DNA of 64,000 bases from Vibrio cincinnatiensis (GTDB taxonomy: Bacteria > Pseudomonadota > Gammaproteobacteria > Enterobacterales > Vibrionaceae). Positions 18,892-28,216 of the stretch are shown here, piece after piece. Position 1 is the stretch's first letter. Each line of letters starts with the position of its first letter. The position numbers were made by a program, and so were the translations under genes. Below the pieces are notes generated by a model. It saw only the letters and a program-made list of their open reading frames with translations, made no database searches and was not told the DNA's origin. The stretch is from the NCBI RefSeq assembly GCF_022113815.1, contig NZ_SGOM01000007.1, forward strand, positions 161,249-225,248, in the 5' to 3' direction.

Positions 18892-20223
18892 ATGGGTACT
18901 CAATTTCGTATGGGTTGTGTTCCCGGCTCGCTAATTGTCGTCGGTGGCACCTACGAGCCGTGGTTATCAGTTTTAGAGCAAGCTGGATGGAAATGTACGC
19001 AGTGTGCTGATCTGCGCAAAGCGGATCAGATGTTTTCCGATATCGGCCCTTGTATTGGTATTGTTGATCTTAGCCATGATGAGTTTAGCTTAAATGGTGT
19101 GGCTAATTTAGTGAGTAGTCATAAACAAGTTCGTTGGTTGGCTTTCATTCGTGAGTCGCAGCTTCGCTCAGATACGATTTGCCAGTTTATTGTGAATTTC
19201 TGTATCGACTTTTTTACCGCCCCCATTCCAGATACTCAGCTACTCAGTACGATCGGTCACCAACTTGGAATGCTTCAGTTAGAGAAAAAGGTTTGGCCTG
19301 ATTACGGAAATCATACGGATATGGGGTTATTGGGTGAATCGATGGCCATGAAACGGTTACGTGATCAAATTAAACGCATAGCTCCCACCGATGTGAGTAT
19401 TTTGATCTCCGGAGAAAGTGGTGCTGGAAAAGAGACGGTAGCGAAAGCCATTCATAAAACCTCTTCTCGCTCGCAAAAGCCATTTATTATCGTTAATTGC
19501 CGTGCGATGTCTGAAAAAAGGTTAGAACAAGAACTGTTTGGTATTGATAACCAAGCTTCCACGCCTTCTTTACTTCTACAAGCACATGGCGGAACGCTAT
19601 TGCTCAATGACATTCTTGCTCTGCCAAAGAACCAGCAATGGAACTTGTTGCGCTTTTTACAAGAGGGAAAAGTGAGCACGCCACAAGGCCTTCAACAAAT
19701 AGATGTGAGAATATTAGCTGCTCACTCTATGGATATTGAAAAAGCGTTGATTGATGGTGACTTTAATGAAGAACTGTACCATTACATTAATGTATTAAGA
19801 ATTCAGGTGCCTAGTTTAAAGGACAGGGCGGGAGATGTAGCCTTATTGGCAAACCATTTTTTAAAAGAATATGCCAAAGAATATAACGCACAAGCGCGTA
19901 GTTTTTCTGAAGAAGCATTGCTCTTGCTTGCCCGTTACCATTGGCCGGGAAATGTACGAGAATTAATGAACCAAATTAAGCGAGTTGTGTTGATGTCGGA
20001 CACCGTGATGCTTAATGAATGTCATTTAGATCTGCCCAAGCGTATTGAAAGTAAACGAACGTTAAAAAGTATCCGAGAGCGTTCAGAGCGCGAGGCGTTA
20101 GTGCAAGTATTAGAATCCCATGCTGGTCAGGTGTCTAATGCCGCTAAAGAGTTAGGGATTTCTCGCGCAACAATGTATCGTTTGCTGAATAAGCACCATT
20201 TAATGACCGATTTTATTTTTTAA
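18892..20223 (+). CDS. vpsR: VpsR, c-di-GMP-responsive biofilm regulator
   Basis: VpsR activates Vibrio exopolysaccharide (vps) and biofilm genes and responds to c-di-GMP. The 443-residue product has a receiver-like domain (about 12-125) with Asp59 conserved, an AAA+ domain (about 145-375) with Walker A GESGAGKET at 174-182, and a Fis-type helix-turn-helix at the C-terminus (about 400-438). Walker B reads LLLND instead of the usual FLDE, and the GAFTGA loop that contacts sigma54 is absent, matching known VpsR, which works with sigma70. Position after lysS equals V. cholerae VC0665. Start ATG at 18892 follows AAGGAAAC. Confidence 0.93.
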   Translation: MGTQFRMGCVPGSLIVVGGTYEPWLSVLEQAGWKCTQCADLRKADQMFSDIGPCIGIVDLSHDEFSLNGVANLVSSHKQVRWLAFIRESQLRSDTICQFIVNFCIDFFTAPIPDTQLLSTIGHQLGMLQLEKKVWPDYGNHTDMGLLGESMAMKRLRDQIKRIAPTDVSILISGESGAGKETVAKAIHKTSSRSQKPFIIVNCRAMSEKRLEQELFGIDNQASTPSLLLQAHGGTLLLNDILALPKNQQWNLLRFLQEGKVSTPQGLQQIDVRILAAHSMDIEKALIDGDFNEELYHYINVLRIQVPSLKDRAGDVALLANHFLKEYAKEYNAQARSFSEEALLLLARYHWPGNVRELMNQIKRVVLMSDTVMLNECHLDLPKRIESKRTLKSIRERSEREALVQVLESHAGQVSNAAKELGISRATMYRLLNKHHLMTDFIF

Positions 20224-20238
20224 CGAGAAAATAGAACA

Positions 20239-20266
20239 GAGCGAATCGTGGGTGATTCGCTCTTAT
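20239..20266. terminator. hairpin between vpsR and tas
   Basis: GAGCGAATC (20239-20247) and GATTCGCTC (20254-20262) form a perfect 9-bp stem between the convergent vpsR and tas genes. The U-tract is short (TTATTT), so strength is uncertain. Confidence 0.6.
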
Positions 20267-20274
20267 TTGGATGG

Positions 20275-21309
20275 TTATGGGCACGGGTTTGAATATTGTG
20301 TTGCAATTTTCTCTATCTCATTGAGTAGCTCTTCTGTGAATGTTATCTCTAGGCTATCAATATTACTTTTTAGCTGAGGCAACTGAGTCGCTCCTATAAT
20401 AGTGCTGCCAACAAACGGTTTTTGGTTAACGAAAGCTAAAGCCATCTGTGCTGGATCTAAGCCAAACTCTTGAGCGAGATTCACATAAGCTTGAGTCGCT
20501 TTAATGCCTTGCTCAGTAAAGTAGCGTTGAAAGCGTTCAAATAAAGAGCAACGAGCGCCTTGTGGGCGAGCGCCTTCCAAATATTTACCACTTAATACTC
20601 CAAAGGCCATTGGGGAGTATGCGAGCAATTTAACGCCTTCAAAATGACTAATTTCGGAAAGCCCGATTTCAAAGCTACGGTTAAGTAGATTGTAGGGGTT
20701 TTGAATGGATACCATTCGGGGCAGTTCATGTTTTTCTGCTAAGCGTAGGTAGGTCATTAACCCCCAAGGAGTTTCATTTGAAACACCAATGTAGCGAACT
20801 TTACCCATCCGAACGAGATCATTGAGTGCTTCTAATGTTTCAAGCAGAGTCACTTCTTCCTGAGCTTCTGGATTCGGGTAGTTAAGTTGGCCAAAGGTAT
20901 TGGTTTGACGTTGTGGCCAATGCAATTGGTAAAGATCAATATAATCCGTTTTTAAGCGACGTAAGCTATCATCGATTGCTTGATGAATATTTCGATGATC
21001 AAGAGCCATTTTATCTCGGATGTAACCAACATTACGAGGGCCAGCAACTTTTGTTGCGAGTACGATTTTTTCTCGTTTACCGGATTTTTCAATCCAGTTA
21101 CCAATGTATTCTTCGGTTTTACCTTGTGTTTTCGCATTAGGTGGTACAGGGTACATTTCAGCGGTATCAATAAAGTTGACCCCGCGTTCTAGAGCATAAT
21201 CTAATTGTTGAAAAGCATCCGCTTGGCTATTTTGTTCACCAAACGTCATGGTACCTAAGCCGATTTTACTGATTTCTAAGGTGGAATGCGGCAGTTTGGT
21301 ATATTGCAT
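20275..21309 (-). CDS. tas: NADP-dependent aldo/keto reductase Tas
   Basis: This is a 344-residue aldo/keto reductase with a TIM-barrel fold. The N-terminal GLGTMTFGEQNS segment and the AEMYPVPP segment, holding the catalytic Asp and Tyr of the family, are nearly identical to E. coli Tas, and the later GVSNE and NPYNLLNR motifs agree. Tas was found as a multicopy suppressor of a tyrosine auxotrophy; its natural substrate is unknown. ATG at 21309 (MQYTKLPHS) follows AAGGAAG; an in-frame extension of 29 residues upstream lacks support. mutH lies upstream on the same strand, as in enteric genomes. Confidence 0.9.
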   Translation of the reverse strand: MQYTKLPHSTLEISKIGLGTMTFGEQNSQADAFQQLDYALERGVNFIDTAEMYPVPPNAKTQGKTEEYIGNWIEKSGKREKIVLATKVAGPRNVGYIRDKMALDHRNIHQAIDDSLRRLKTDYIDLYQLHWPQRQTNTFGQLNYPNPEAQEEVTLLETLEALNDLVRMGKVRYIGVSNETPWGLMTYLRLAEKHELPRMVSIQNPYNLLNRSFEIGLSEISHFEGVKLLAYSPMAFGVLSGKYLEGARPQGARCSLFERFQRYFTEQGIKATQAYVNLAQEFGLDPAQMALAFVNQKPFVGSTIIGATQLPQLKSNIDSLEITFTEELLNEIEKIATQYSNPCP

Positions 21310-21470
21310 AGTACTTCCTTGTTGCTGTGGAAAAGCGATAGCTCTCGTACAACGTAAGTGATTTGAGATAGGCATTTCACTATAAGCGAACCTCACTCAA
21401 TAATGAAAATAAAATTTATGCTTATCTTTTTGCAGGTAACATAGGGTAAGAAAGGCATTACCAGAGAGAG

Positions 21471-22145
21471 TTAACCTGGAAGAGCATAGTAACGCTCTAG
21501 CAACTTAGCGGTGAACTGCGTTCGCAAATAAAACCCTCTCGGCAATGTTCGAATGGGATGACCATTTACCCCATAAGCTTCGGTTTTGACGCGCCCATTC
21601 GCGGCTTTGGGTCGAATTTGCAATACTTCCCCATGCTTGGCTGTGATTTGTGATACCTGACCCAAGACGATAAATTCCATTAATTCTTCCCAATCGGCTT
21701 TTAACTGCGCTTCTTCTTCTTCTGACGGGCTCCAAATTAATGGAGAACCCACTCGTCGCTCAGGAAGAGGGATCTCCCGTTCTCCTTGCACAGGAACCCA
21801 TAAGACACGCGATAACTTATGTCGAACATGGCTATTTTCCCAAGTTAACCCTTGGATACCAGTTAAAGGGGCAACACAGACAAAAGTTGTTTCTAAGGGT
21901 TTTCCTGTGTAGCTGATGGGAATACTTTTTAACTCAATGCCGAGTTTGGCAAAATCTTGCTGAGGTTTACTGCCCGCAGAGGCCCCTAGATGCCACTCTA
22001 ATAATTGCCCAACCCAACCTTTGTCTTTTTTAAGATCAATCGGGACAGGCATGTTGGCCTGTTGAGCTAATTCAGCAAAGGTTAACCCTGCTATTTGTTG
22101 GGCTCTATCGAGTAATTCTTGTTCACTTTGGGGTTCTGGCTTCAT
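21471..22145 (-). CDS. mutH: DNA mismatch repair endonuclease MutH
   Basis: MutH nicks the unmethylated strand at hemimethylated GATC during MutSL-directed repair. The 224-residue product keeps the catalytic triad Asp64, Glu71 and Lys73 in the [10 protein letters not shown] stretch (E. coli D70/E77/K79). Length is close to E. coli MutH (229). Its presence implies a Dam-methylating host. It is divergent from rppH across an unusual 614-bp gap rich in DnaA boxes and GATC sites. The ribosome site is weak. Confidence 0.95.
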   Translation of the reverse strand: MKPEPQSEQELLDRAQQIAGLTFAELAQQANMPVPIDLKKDKGWVGQLLEWHLGASAGSKPQQDFAKLGIELKSIPISYTGKPLETTFVCVAPLTGIQGLTWENSHVRHKLSRVLWVPVQGEREIPLPERRVGSPLIWSPSEEEEAQLKADWEELMEFIVLGQVSQITAKHGEVLQIRPKAANGRVKTEAYGVNGHPIRTLPRGFYLRTQFTAKLLERYYALPG

Positions 22146-22759
22146 GGTTCTTTAAGGGAGAAAAAGAAAGAGTGTAACAAAAAAAGTGCAAAGAAGGATC
22201 TTACTGATGCTTGACTTGAAAGAGAGAGAAGATCCTTACCTTATTTTATCCACAACATAATCAAAAAAATAAACACAACAGGCGAGTATGTATGAATAAA
22301 CAGGGGTTTTAGGGCGCTGTTTTTGAGAAAATAACCCGTTTTATCGCCAGTTACTCTTTATCTGTGTGGATAACAGAAGAGTTGGTGGATCTTTAAGCAT
22401 TGCTGTTTTCTTTTGGATCTTGGCGATGGTTTTTACTGAGGTGAGTGAAGGGTTTAATTGTAACTTGCTGATATTAAATTCATTTGTTTCCTATTTTTTC
22501 TCTTATTCTTTTCGGGGAAAATGGTAAAAAAACGACATTTTCTTTTGTTCCCTTTCTTCTACACATGGTTATTCACAGAAAACGTGAATAAATGTGCTCA
22601 ATCTCTCATTCTTTTGTTGATAACTCCCTTTCTGTATGAAAGTTATCCGATTTACCTTCCTTCAATCATAAATATCGAGTGAATCACACGAGTTCGTTTG
22701 CTCCTGCTGGGGATATGTGGAAAAATCAACACCATTAAGATTTTATTAGAGGTTTGCCA
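22146..22759. promoter_or_regulatory. mutH-rppH gap with DnaA-box cluster and GATC repeats
   Basis: This 614-bp non-coding gap has three perfect DnaA boxes (TTATNCACA): 22246-22254 plus, 22365-22373 minus and 22569-22577 plus. Three 8/9 matches are at 22583-22591, 22615-22623 and 22716-22724, all minus. GGATCTT occurs at 22196, 22387 and 22415, and its complement at 22229, each carrying a Dam site. AAGGATCTT (22194-22202) and AAGATCCTT (22229-22237) form a 9-bp inverted repeat. Other hairpins are GAAAATG/CATTTTC (22517-22542) and GATAAC/GTTATC (22619-22647). It must also contain the mutH and rppH promoters, whose hexamers I could not assign. No coding sequence is apparent. Confidence 0.7.
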
Positions 22760-23278
22760 GTGATAGATGGCGATGGTTACCGACTCAATGTGGGTATTGT
22801 GATTTGTAACAACCATGGTCAGGTATTCTGGGCGAAACGATATGGACAACACTCATGGCAATTTCCGCAAGGTGGAATTGATGAGGGGGAGTCTCCAGAG
22901 CAAGCAATGTTTCGGGAGCTTTACGAAGAGGTTGGGTTAACCAAAAAAGAGGTCAAAATTATCGCCACCAGTCGTCATTGGTTAAGATATAAACTACCAA
23001 AACGCTTGGTACGATGGGACTCTCAACCCGTCTGTATTGGACAAAAACAGAAATGGTTCTTACTGCGTCTTGAATGTGATGAGTCAAAAATCAACATGCA
23101 ACGTGGAAGTACCCCTGAGTTTGATGGTTGGCGCTGGGTCAGTTATTGGTACCCTGTTAGGCAAGTGGTGTCTTTTAAGCGTGATGTTTATCGACGAGCG
23201 ATGAAAGAGTTTGCCTCATTAGCGATGCCTTTTAAAGAACGTAAAGTAAAGGGTAAGCGCAAAAACCGAAGAGGATAA
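22760..23278 (+). CDS. rppH: RNA pyrophosphohydrolase RppH
   Basis: RppH removes pyrophosphate from 5' triphosphate ends of mRNA, triggering RNase E decay. The 172-residue product has the Nudix box with REL-EEVG core (about residues 38-60: [20 protein letters not shown]) and the RppH-specific [12 protein letters not shown] and [14 protein letters not shown] segments. I start at GTG 22760 (reading MIDGDGYR), matching relatives, with AGAGG seven bases upstream; a TTG two codons earlier is also open. ptsP begins 2 bp after the stop, so the two are coupled, as in E. coli. Confidence 0.95.
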   Translation: MIDGDGYRLNVGIVICNNHGQVFWAKRYGQHSWQFPQGGIDEGESPEQAMFRELYEEVGLTKKEVKIIATSRHWLRYKLPKRLVRWDSQPVCIGQKQKWFLLRLECDESKINMQRGSTPEFDGWRWVSYWYPVRQVVSFKRDVYRRAMKEFASLAMPFKERKVKGKRKNRRG

Positions 23279-23280
23279 AT

Positions 23281-25527
23281 ATGCTTTCTCAGCTAAGGGA
23301 CATAGTTGAACAAGTGTCAAAAGTAGAAGACGTTTATCAAGCGTTGGATATTTTTGTGAAACAAACCTGCAGCGCTATGGCGACTGAGTGTTGTACTGTC
23401 TACTTAGCAAATGAAGAAATGGGGCGCTTAGAACTGATGGCGACCCAAGGTTTAAAGTTTAAAGGCGATAAAATTCATATCGGTTTTGACGAAGGGTTAG
23501 TGGGGTTAGTGAAACGAACGGCTGAGCCCATTAACCTTGCCAAAGCTTCTCAACATCCCAGTTTTAAATATTTTAAAGAATTGGGTGAAGAGGTGTATCA
23601 CTCCTTTCTTGGTACGCCCATTATCTACCGTAAACAAGTTCTCGGTGTGCTAGTGGTCCAGCAAAAATCTCCTCGTTTGTTTAGTGAGATGGAAGTCTCT
23701 TTTCTGGTGACGTTAGCTGCTCAGTTAGCTGTCATTGTGGCTTATGCTCAAACACAAGGGCATTGGCTTCTGACTAAAAAGCAGCAAGCGATCAGTGGCA
23801 TCCCCGCTTCAACGGGAGTGGCTATTGGAGAATTGTGGTGGGATGATTCTCAGCCACAGTTAACGGAGGTTTACCCTGCCTCAACGCTGGATATCGAAAA
23901 AGAGCAGGCTTGGCTAGCCCGAGCAATGGAGAGCGCGCTGAGTGATTTTCGAAAATTAAGAAAAAAGCTTGATAACGATATCAATAAAGAAGCGCTGGCT
24001 ATTTTTGATCTGTTTACCCATTTATTAAATGACCCCATGCTGGGCAATGATTTGAAAGCACAGATCCAAAAAGGGGATCGGGCTGATTGGGCATTGCGTC
24101 AAGTTGTGGAAAGTTACTCCAATCGCTTTGCTCGCATGTCGGATGCATATTTACGCGAGCGAGCGCAAGACATACGAGAGCTTGGGCAACGTTTACTTTA
24201 TTTCCTCTATAACACTGAGCATGAACAGCAACAGCTCGAAAAACCGATTATTTTGGTGGTTCGTGAGTTAACGGCTTCTATTTTGGCGACGCTACCAAAA
24301 GATAAATTACTGGCCGTTGTTTCTTTGGAGGGGGCGGCAAACTCACACGCCGCAATTTTATCGCGTGCACTGGGTATTCCTGCCATTATGGGTGTTTCTC
24401 TGAACCTAAAGCAGATCAATGGTAAAAGAGGTATTGTTGATGGTTACAGCGGTAAGCTATTTATTTCTCCGGCGAAACAGGTCCTAGCTGAATATCGAGC
24501 ATTAGCTTATGAAGAGCAGCAATTATCAAAAATGGTCAATGAGGCGATTTTTGAGCCAGCGTTTACCCAAGACGGAACCCACATTGAACTACTTTTAAAC
24601 GCAGGGTTAAGCGCCGATACCAATATTGCGATTAATCAAGGTGTGGATGGTATCGGGCTTTATCGTACAGAAATTTCATTTTTACTGCAGCATCGTTTTC
24701 CATCAGAAGAAGAACAGATCCTGCAATATCGAGGGGTTCTGGATGCTTATCCTGATCGCCCTGTGGTGATGAGGACTTTAGACATTGGTGGTGATAAACC
24801 ATTGCCTTACCTACCTATTGAAGAAGATAACCCCTTTCTAGGGTGGCGAGGAATTCGCTTTACTCTTGATCACCCCGATATTTTTCTTATCCAACTGCGA
24901 GCAATGATGCGAGCCAGTAGTGAGCATAACAATCTACGGATTTTGTTGCCGATGGTTTCTGGGACGAAAGAGTTAGATGATGCATTGATGTTAATTCAGC
25001 AAGCTTATCAAGAAGCGGTGAAGTTGGATGCCAGTATTGTGATGCCTAAGATTGGAGTCATGCTGGAAGTGCCTTCCATGCTGTATCTGTTACCGATGAT
25101 CGCCAATAAAATAGATTTTGTATCAGTCGGTACCAATGACCTTACCCAGTATTTATTAGCCGTTGATCGGAACAATGCACACGTGGCTAATGTCTACGAT
25201 TCTATGCATCCCGCGGTGATCATGGCGTTGAAACAAATTCAACAGACTTGCCAGCAGTATTCTATTCCAGTGTGTGTGTGTGGCGAGCTGGCTGGTGATC
25301 CGGTTGGAGCATTGCTGTTGATCGGTCTTGGCTATAGTACGCTCAGTATGAATGCTTCTAACGTTGCTAAGGTTAAGTATTTAGTTCGTCATTCAACACG
25401 AGGCGACTTGCAGTTATTAGCTCAGAAAGCCTTAATGCAATCGTATGGGCATGATATTTATAATATGATGCTTGTTCATTTTGAAAGCCAAGGGTTTGCG
25501 GGCTTTATCCGTGCAGGAAAAAAATAG
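23281..25527 (+). CDS. ptsP: phosphoenolpyruvate-protein phosphotransferase PtsP (EI-Ntr)
   Basis: EI-Ntr starts the nitrogen phosphotransfer chain to NPr and EIIA-Ntr, using PEP. The 748-residue product has an N-terminal GAF sensor domain (about 1-155), the HPr-binding/phosphohistidine region with active His356 in GAANSHAAILSRA, and a C-terminal PEP-binding barrel with the VGTNDLTQY and CGELAGDP signatures. Length equals E. coli PtsP. It follows rppH with almost no gap and is followed at 9 bp by a TSUP permease gene, so it lies within a rppH-ptsP-TSUP-lgt-thyA run. Confidence 0.96.
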   Translation: MLSQLRDIVEQVSKVEDVYQALDIFVKQTCSAMATECCTVYLANEEMGRLELMATQGLKFKGDKIHIGFDEGLVGLVKRTAEPINLAKASQHPSFKYFKELGEEVYHSFLGTPIIYRKQVLGVLVVQQKSPRLFSEMEVSFLVTLAAQLAVIVAYAQTQGHWLLTKKQQAISGIPASTGVAIGELWWDDSQPQLTEVYPASTLDIEKEQAWLARAMESALSDFRKLRKKLDNDINKEALAIFDLFTHLLNDPMLGNDLKAQIQKGDRADWALRQVVESYSNRFARMSDAYLRERAQDIRELGQRLLYFLYNTEHEQQQLEKPIILVVRELTASILATLPKDKLLAVVSLEGAANSHAAILSRALGIPAIMGVSLNLKQINGKRGIVDGYSGKLFISPAKQVLAEYRALAYEEQQLSKMVNEAIFEPAFTQDGTHIELLLNAGLSADTNIAINQGVDGIGLYRTEISFLLQHRFPSEEEQILQYRGVLDAYPDRPVVMRTLDIGGDKPLPYLPIEEDNPFLGWRGIRFTLDHPDIFLIQLRAMMRASSEHNNLRILLPMVSGTKELDDALMLIQQAYQEAVKLDASIVMPKIGVMLEVPSMLYLLPMIANKIDFVSVGTNDLTQYLLAVDRNNAHVANVYDSMHPAVIMALKQIQQTCQQYSIPVCVCGELAGDPVGALLLIGLGYSTLSMNASNVAKVKYLVRHSTRGDLQLLAQKALMQSYGHDIYNMMLVHFESQGFAGFIRAGKK

Positions 25528-25536
25528 GAAGGTAGT

Positions 25537-26331
25537 GTGGGTATAGAGTTAATCGCTTTACTGGTGATGCTCGGTGTTGTCGTCGGATTATTGGCAGGCC
25601 TACTGGGAATTGGAGGCGGGCTGTTGGTGGTGCCGGCTTTACTGTTTTTATTGCCCAAAGCAGAGATTGCATCTGATATCGTCATGCATTTGGCTTTAGC
25701 GACCTCTTTAGCCAGTATTATTATCACTTCGACTTCTTCTGCACTGAATCATCTAAAATTGGGGAATGTTGATCTTTTTGTCGTCAAATGGTTACTACCG
25801 GGTGTTTTATTAGGTGGCTTCTTAGGGTCGGTTGTTGCAGAGTGGATTCCTAGCCATTATTTACCCAAAGTATTTGGTGTGATCGTCTTCCTACTTGCTA
25901 TTCAGATGGCACTTTCTATTCAAGCGCGTTCAAACTATCCGATGCCCAGAGCTTGGATTACCACCTTATGTGGAGCGGGTATTGGTATTATTTCTACCTT
26001 AGCTGGTATTGGTGGGGGTTCGCTTTCGGTTCCTTTTTTAAATCGGCATGGCGTCGAAATGAGAAAAGCAGTTGGATCCTCAGCGGTTTGTGGTTTGGTT
26101 ATTGCTTTATCAGGAATGCTGGGGTTTATTTTGCATGGTTATCAGTTAGAAAATTTGCCCGATTACAGTATTGGTTATGTCTATCTTCCCGCCTTACTGG
26201 CGATCGCCTCAACGTCTATGCTGACTACTCGTATGGGCGCTAAATGGGCCACACGGCTTCCGACCGCTACTTTGAAGCGTTTTTTTGCTATTTTCCTTAT
26301 GTTTGTTGCGCTAACAATGTTACTGCAATAG
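25537..26331 (+). CDS. TSUP (TauE/SafE) family membrane permease
   Basis: This 264-residue integral membrane protein has about eight hydrophobic helices and the TSUP family's repeated glycine-rich GIGGG motif ([14 protein letters not shown] near residue 25 and [13 protein letters not shown] near 155). Family members move sulfite, sulfonates or related small anions, but the substrate here is unknown. GTG at 25537 follows AGGAAGG by four bases. It sits between ptsP and lgt in the same direction with short gaps, suggesting an operon. The assignment is to family only. Confidence 0.85.
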   Translation: MGIELIALLVMLGVVVGLLAGLLGIGGGLLVVPALLFLLPKAEIASDIVMHLALATSLASIIITSTSSALNHLKLGNVDLFVVKWLLPGVLLGGFLGSVVAEWIPSHYLPKVFGVIVFLLAIQMALSIQARSNYPMPRAWITTLCGAGIGIISTLAGIGGGSLSVPFLNRHGVEMRKAVGSSAVCGLVIALSGMLGFILHGYQLENLPDYSIGYVYLPALLAIASTSMLTTRMGAKWATRLPTATLKRFFAIFLMFVALTMLLQ

Positions 26332-26365
26332 TGTTTCTTTCTTAAAAAATAAGAGAACGTCATTT

Positions 26366-27181
26366 ATGTCTCAGGGATATTTAACTTTTCCTAACATCGA
26401 TCCTGTGTTGTTTTCCATCGGCCCGCTCTCTGTACGTTGGTATGGCATGATGTATTTATTTGGTTTTTTATTTGCCATGTGGTTAGCGAACCGACGTGCA
26501 GATAAGCCGGGCAGTGGTTGGAGTAGAGATCAAGTCTCTGACTTACTTTTTGCCGGTTTCCTTGGAGTGGTTATTGGTGGTCGAGTTGGATATGTCTTGT
26601 TTTATAATTTAGATCTCTTTTTAGCTGACCCTTTATACCTATTTAAAGTTTGGACTGGCGGAATGTCATTCCACGGCGGATTATTAGGGGTGATCACGGC
26701 AATGTTCTGGTATGGACGAAGGAATCAACGTACTTTCTTTGGTGTGGCTGACTTTGTTGCTCCTTTAGTTCCATTCGGGCTTGGAATGGGGCGGTTAGGT
26801 AATTTTATGAATTCAGAGCTTTGGGGGAGAGTGACTGATGTCCCTTGGGCTTTTGTTTTCCCTAATGGGGGGCCGCTGCCTCGTCATCCTTCCCAGTTGT
26901 ATGAGTTGGCATTAGAAGGCATTGTTTTGTTCTTTATTTTGAACTGGTTTATCAAAAAACCGCGCCCTCTTGGCTCGGTTTCTGGGTTATTTTTAGTCGG
27001 ATATGGTACATTCCGCTTTTTGGTCGAGTTTGTCCGTGAGCCTGATGTACAGCTTGGATTATTTGGTGACATGATCTCAATGGGGCAAATTCTTTCCACA
27101 CCAATGATTATTGTCGGTGGACTACTCATTTTTTGGGCGTATCAGCGCCAAGTCTATCAAGATACACCTCAAAAGAAATAA
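26366..27181 (+). CDS. lgt: prolipoprotein diacylglyceryl transferase
   Basis: Lgt transfers diacylglycerol from phosphatidylglycerol to the lipobox cysteine, the first step of lipoprotein maturation in the inner membrane. The 271-residue product has about seven membrane helices. The essential His103 (in SFHGGL) and Arg143 (in the [10 protein letters not shown] signature) are both present. thyA begins 9 bp later, the usual lgt-thyA pairing. Targets within this window include NlpI, BamD and the DUF2799 lipoprotein; lspA, the next step, is at 37 kb. Confidence 0.96.
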   Translation: MSQGYLTFPNIDPVLFSIGPLSVRWYGMMYLFGFLFAMWLANRRADKPGSGWSRDQVSDLLFAGFLGVVIGGRVGYVLFYNLDLFLADPLYLFKVWTGGMSFHGGLLGVITAMFWYGRRNQRTFFGVADFVAPLVPFGLGMGRLGNFMNSELWGRVTDVPWAFVFPNGGPLPRHPSQLYELALEGIVLFFILNWFIKKPRPLGSVSGLFLVGYGTFRFLVEFVREPDVQLGLFGDMISMGQILSTPMIIVGGLLIFWAYQRQVYQDTPQKK

Positions 27182-27190
27182 GGGCTTGAA

Positions 27191-28042
27191 GTGAAGCAGT
27201 ATTTAGACCTTTGCCAGCGAATTGTTGAACAAGGCGTTTGGGTTGAAAATGAACGTACCGGTAAGCGTTGCCTGACCGTCATTAATGCCGATTTAACTTA
27301 CGATGTCGCCAATAATCAGTTTCCGTTGGTAACAACACGTAAAAGTTTTTGGAAAGCAGCCGTGGCAGAATTACTTGGATATATTCGAGGTTATGATAAT
27401 GCCGCTGATTTTCGCCGTTTAGGGACTAAAACATGGGATGCGAATGCAAATTTAAACCATGACTGGCTGAACAATTCTTACCGAAAAGGTGAGGATGATA
27501 TGGGACGGGTTTATGGCGTTCAAGGTCGTGCTTGGGCAAGACCTGATGGTGGGCATATTGATCAACTAAAGAAGATTGTTGACGATCTCACTCGCGGTGT
27601 TGATGACCGAGGCGAAATTCTCAATTTTTACAACCCAGGTGAGTTTCACATGGGGTGCTTGCGTCCTTGCATGTACAGTCACCACTTTTCTTTGTTAGGC
27701 GATACTTTGTACTTAAACAGTACTCAACGCTCATGTGACGTCCCGCTGGGGTTGAATTTTAACATGGTTCAAGTCTATGTATTTCTTGCTGTGATGGCGC
27801 AAATCACGGGTAAGAAGCCGGGACAGGCATATCATAAAATTGTGAACGCTCATATTTATGAAGACCAATTGGCACTGATGCGAGACGTGCAATTGAAGCG
27901 TGAGCCATTAGATGCTGCCCACTTTAAGATCAATCCTGACATTCGTTCGCTAGAAGATTTAGAAACGTGGGTAACATTGGATGACTTTGAAGTCACCGAT
28001 TACCAGCACCATGAGGCCATTCAGTATCCATTCTCAGTATGA
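27191..28042 (+). CDS. thyA: thymidylate synthase, divergent ThyA subfamily
   Basis: ThyA methylates dUMP to dTMP with methylene-tetrahydrofolate. The 283-residue product is longer than E. coli ThyA (264) and clearly divergent. The nucleophile Cys160 (LRPCMYSHH), the [13 protein letters not shown] block with Arg and Asp, and the HIYEDQ block are intact, so activity is expected. The dUMP phosphate loop, normally with two adjacent Arg (SRRI), reads DDRGEIL here (Arg140-Gly141), so one arginine is missing. I believe other Vibrios share this form. GTG at 27191 is the start. It is coupled to lgt. Confidence 0.9.
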   Translation: MKQYLDLCQRIVEQGVWVENERTGKRCLTVINADLTYDVANNQFPLVTTRKSFWKAAVAELLGYIRGYDNAADFRRLGTKTWDANANLNHDWLNNSYRKGEDDMGRVYGVQGRAWARPDGGHIDQLKKIVDDLTRGVDDRGEILNFYNPGEFHMGCLRPCMYSHHFSLLGDTLYLNSTQRSCDVPLGLNFNMVQVYVFLAVMAQITGKKPGQAYHKIVNAHIYEDQLALMRDVQLKREPLDAAHFKINPDIRSLEDLETWVTLDDFEVTDYQHHEAIQYPFSV

Positions 28043-28087
28043 TATTCCCTTACGCATTAAAGCTAGGATCATGTGGTTAGCGATTTT

Positions 28088-28132
28088 ATCCGTCATCGTA
28101 ACCCCTTTGTTGATAGAGATAATATGACGGAT
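28088..28132. repeat. 9-bp inverted repeat after thyA
   Basis: ATCCGTCAT (28088-28096) and ATGACGGAT (28124-28132) are perfect inverted copies 27 bp apart, just before the terminator. A long-loop hairpin could form in the thyA mRNA tail. No known role. Confidence 0.4.
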
Positions 28133-28160
28133 CGTCTATAAATAATGTTGAAGGTTGAAT

Positions 28161-28193
28161 AAAAAACCGCCGTGTTTTCCACGGCGGTTTTTT
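28161..28193. terminator. bidirectional terminator between thyA and nptA
   Basis: AAAAAACCGCCGTG (28161-28174) pairs perfectly with CACGGCGGTTTTTT (28180-28193) around TTTTC. U-tracts in both directions serve the convergent thyA and nptA. Confidence 0.92.
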
Positions 28194-28216
28194 ATTACGG
28201 AACGATGATTGCTCAA

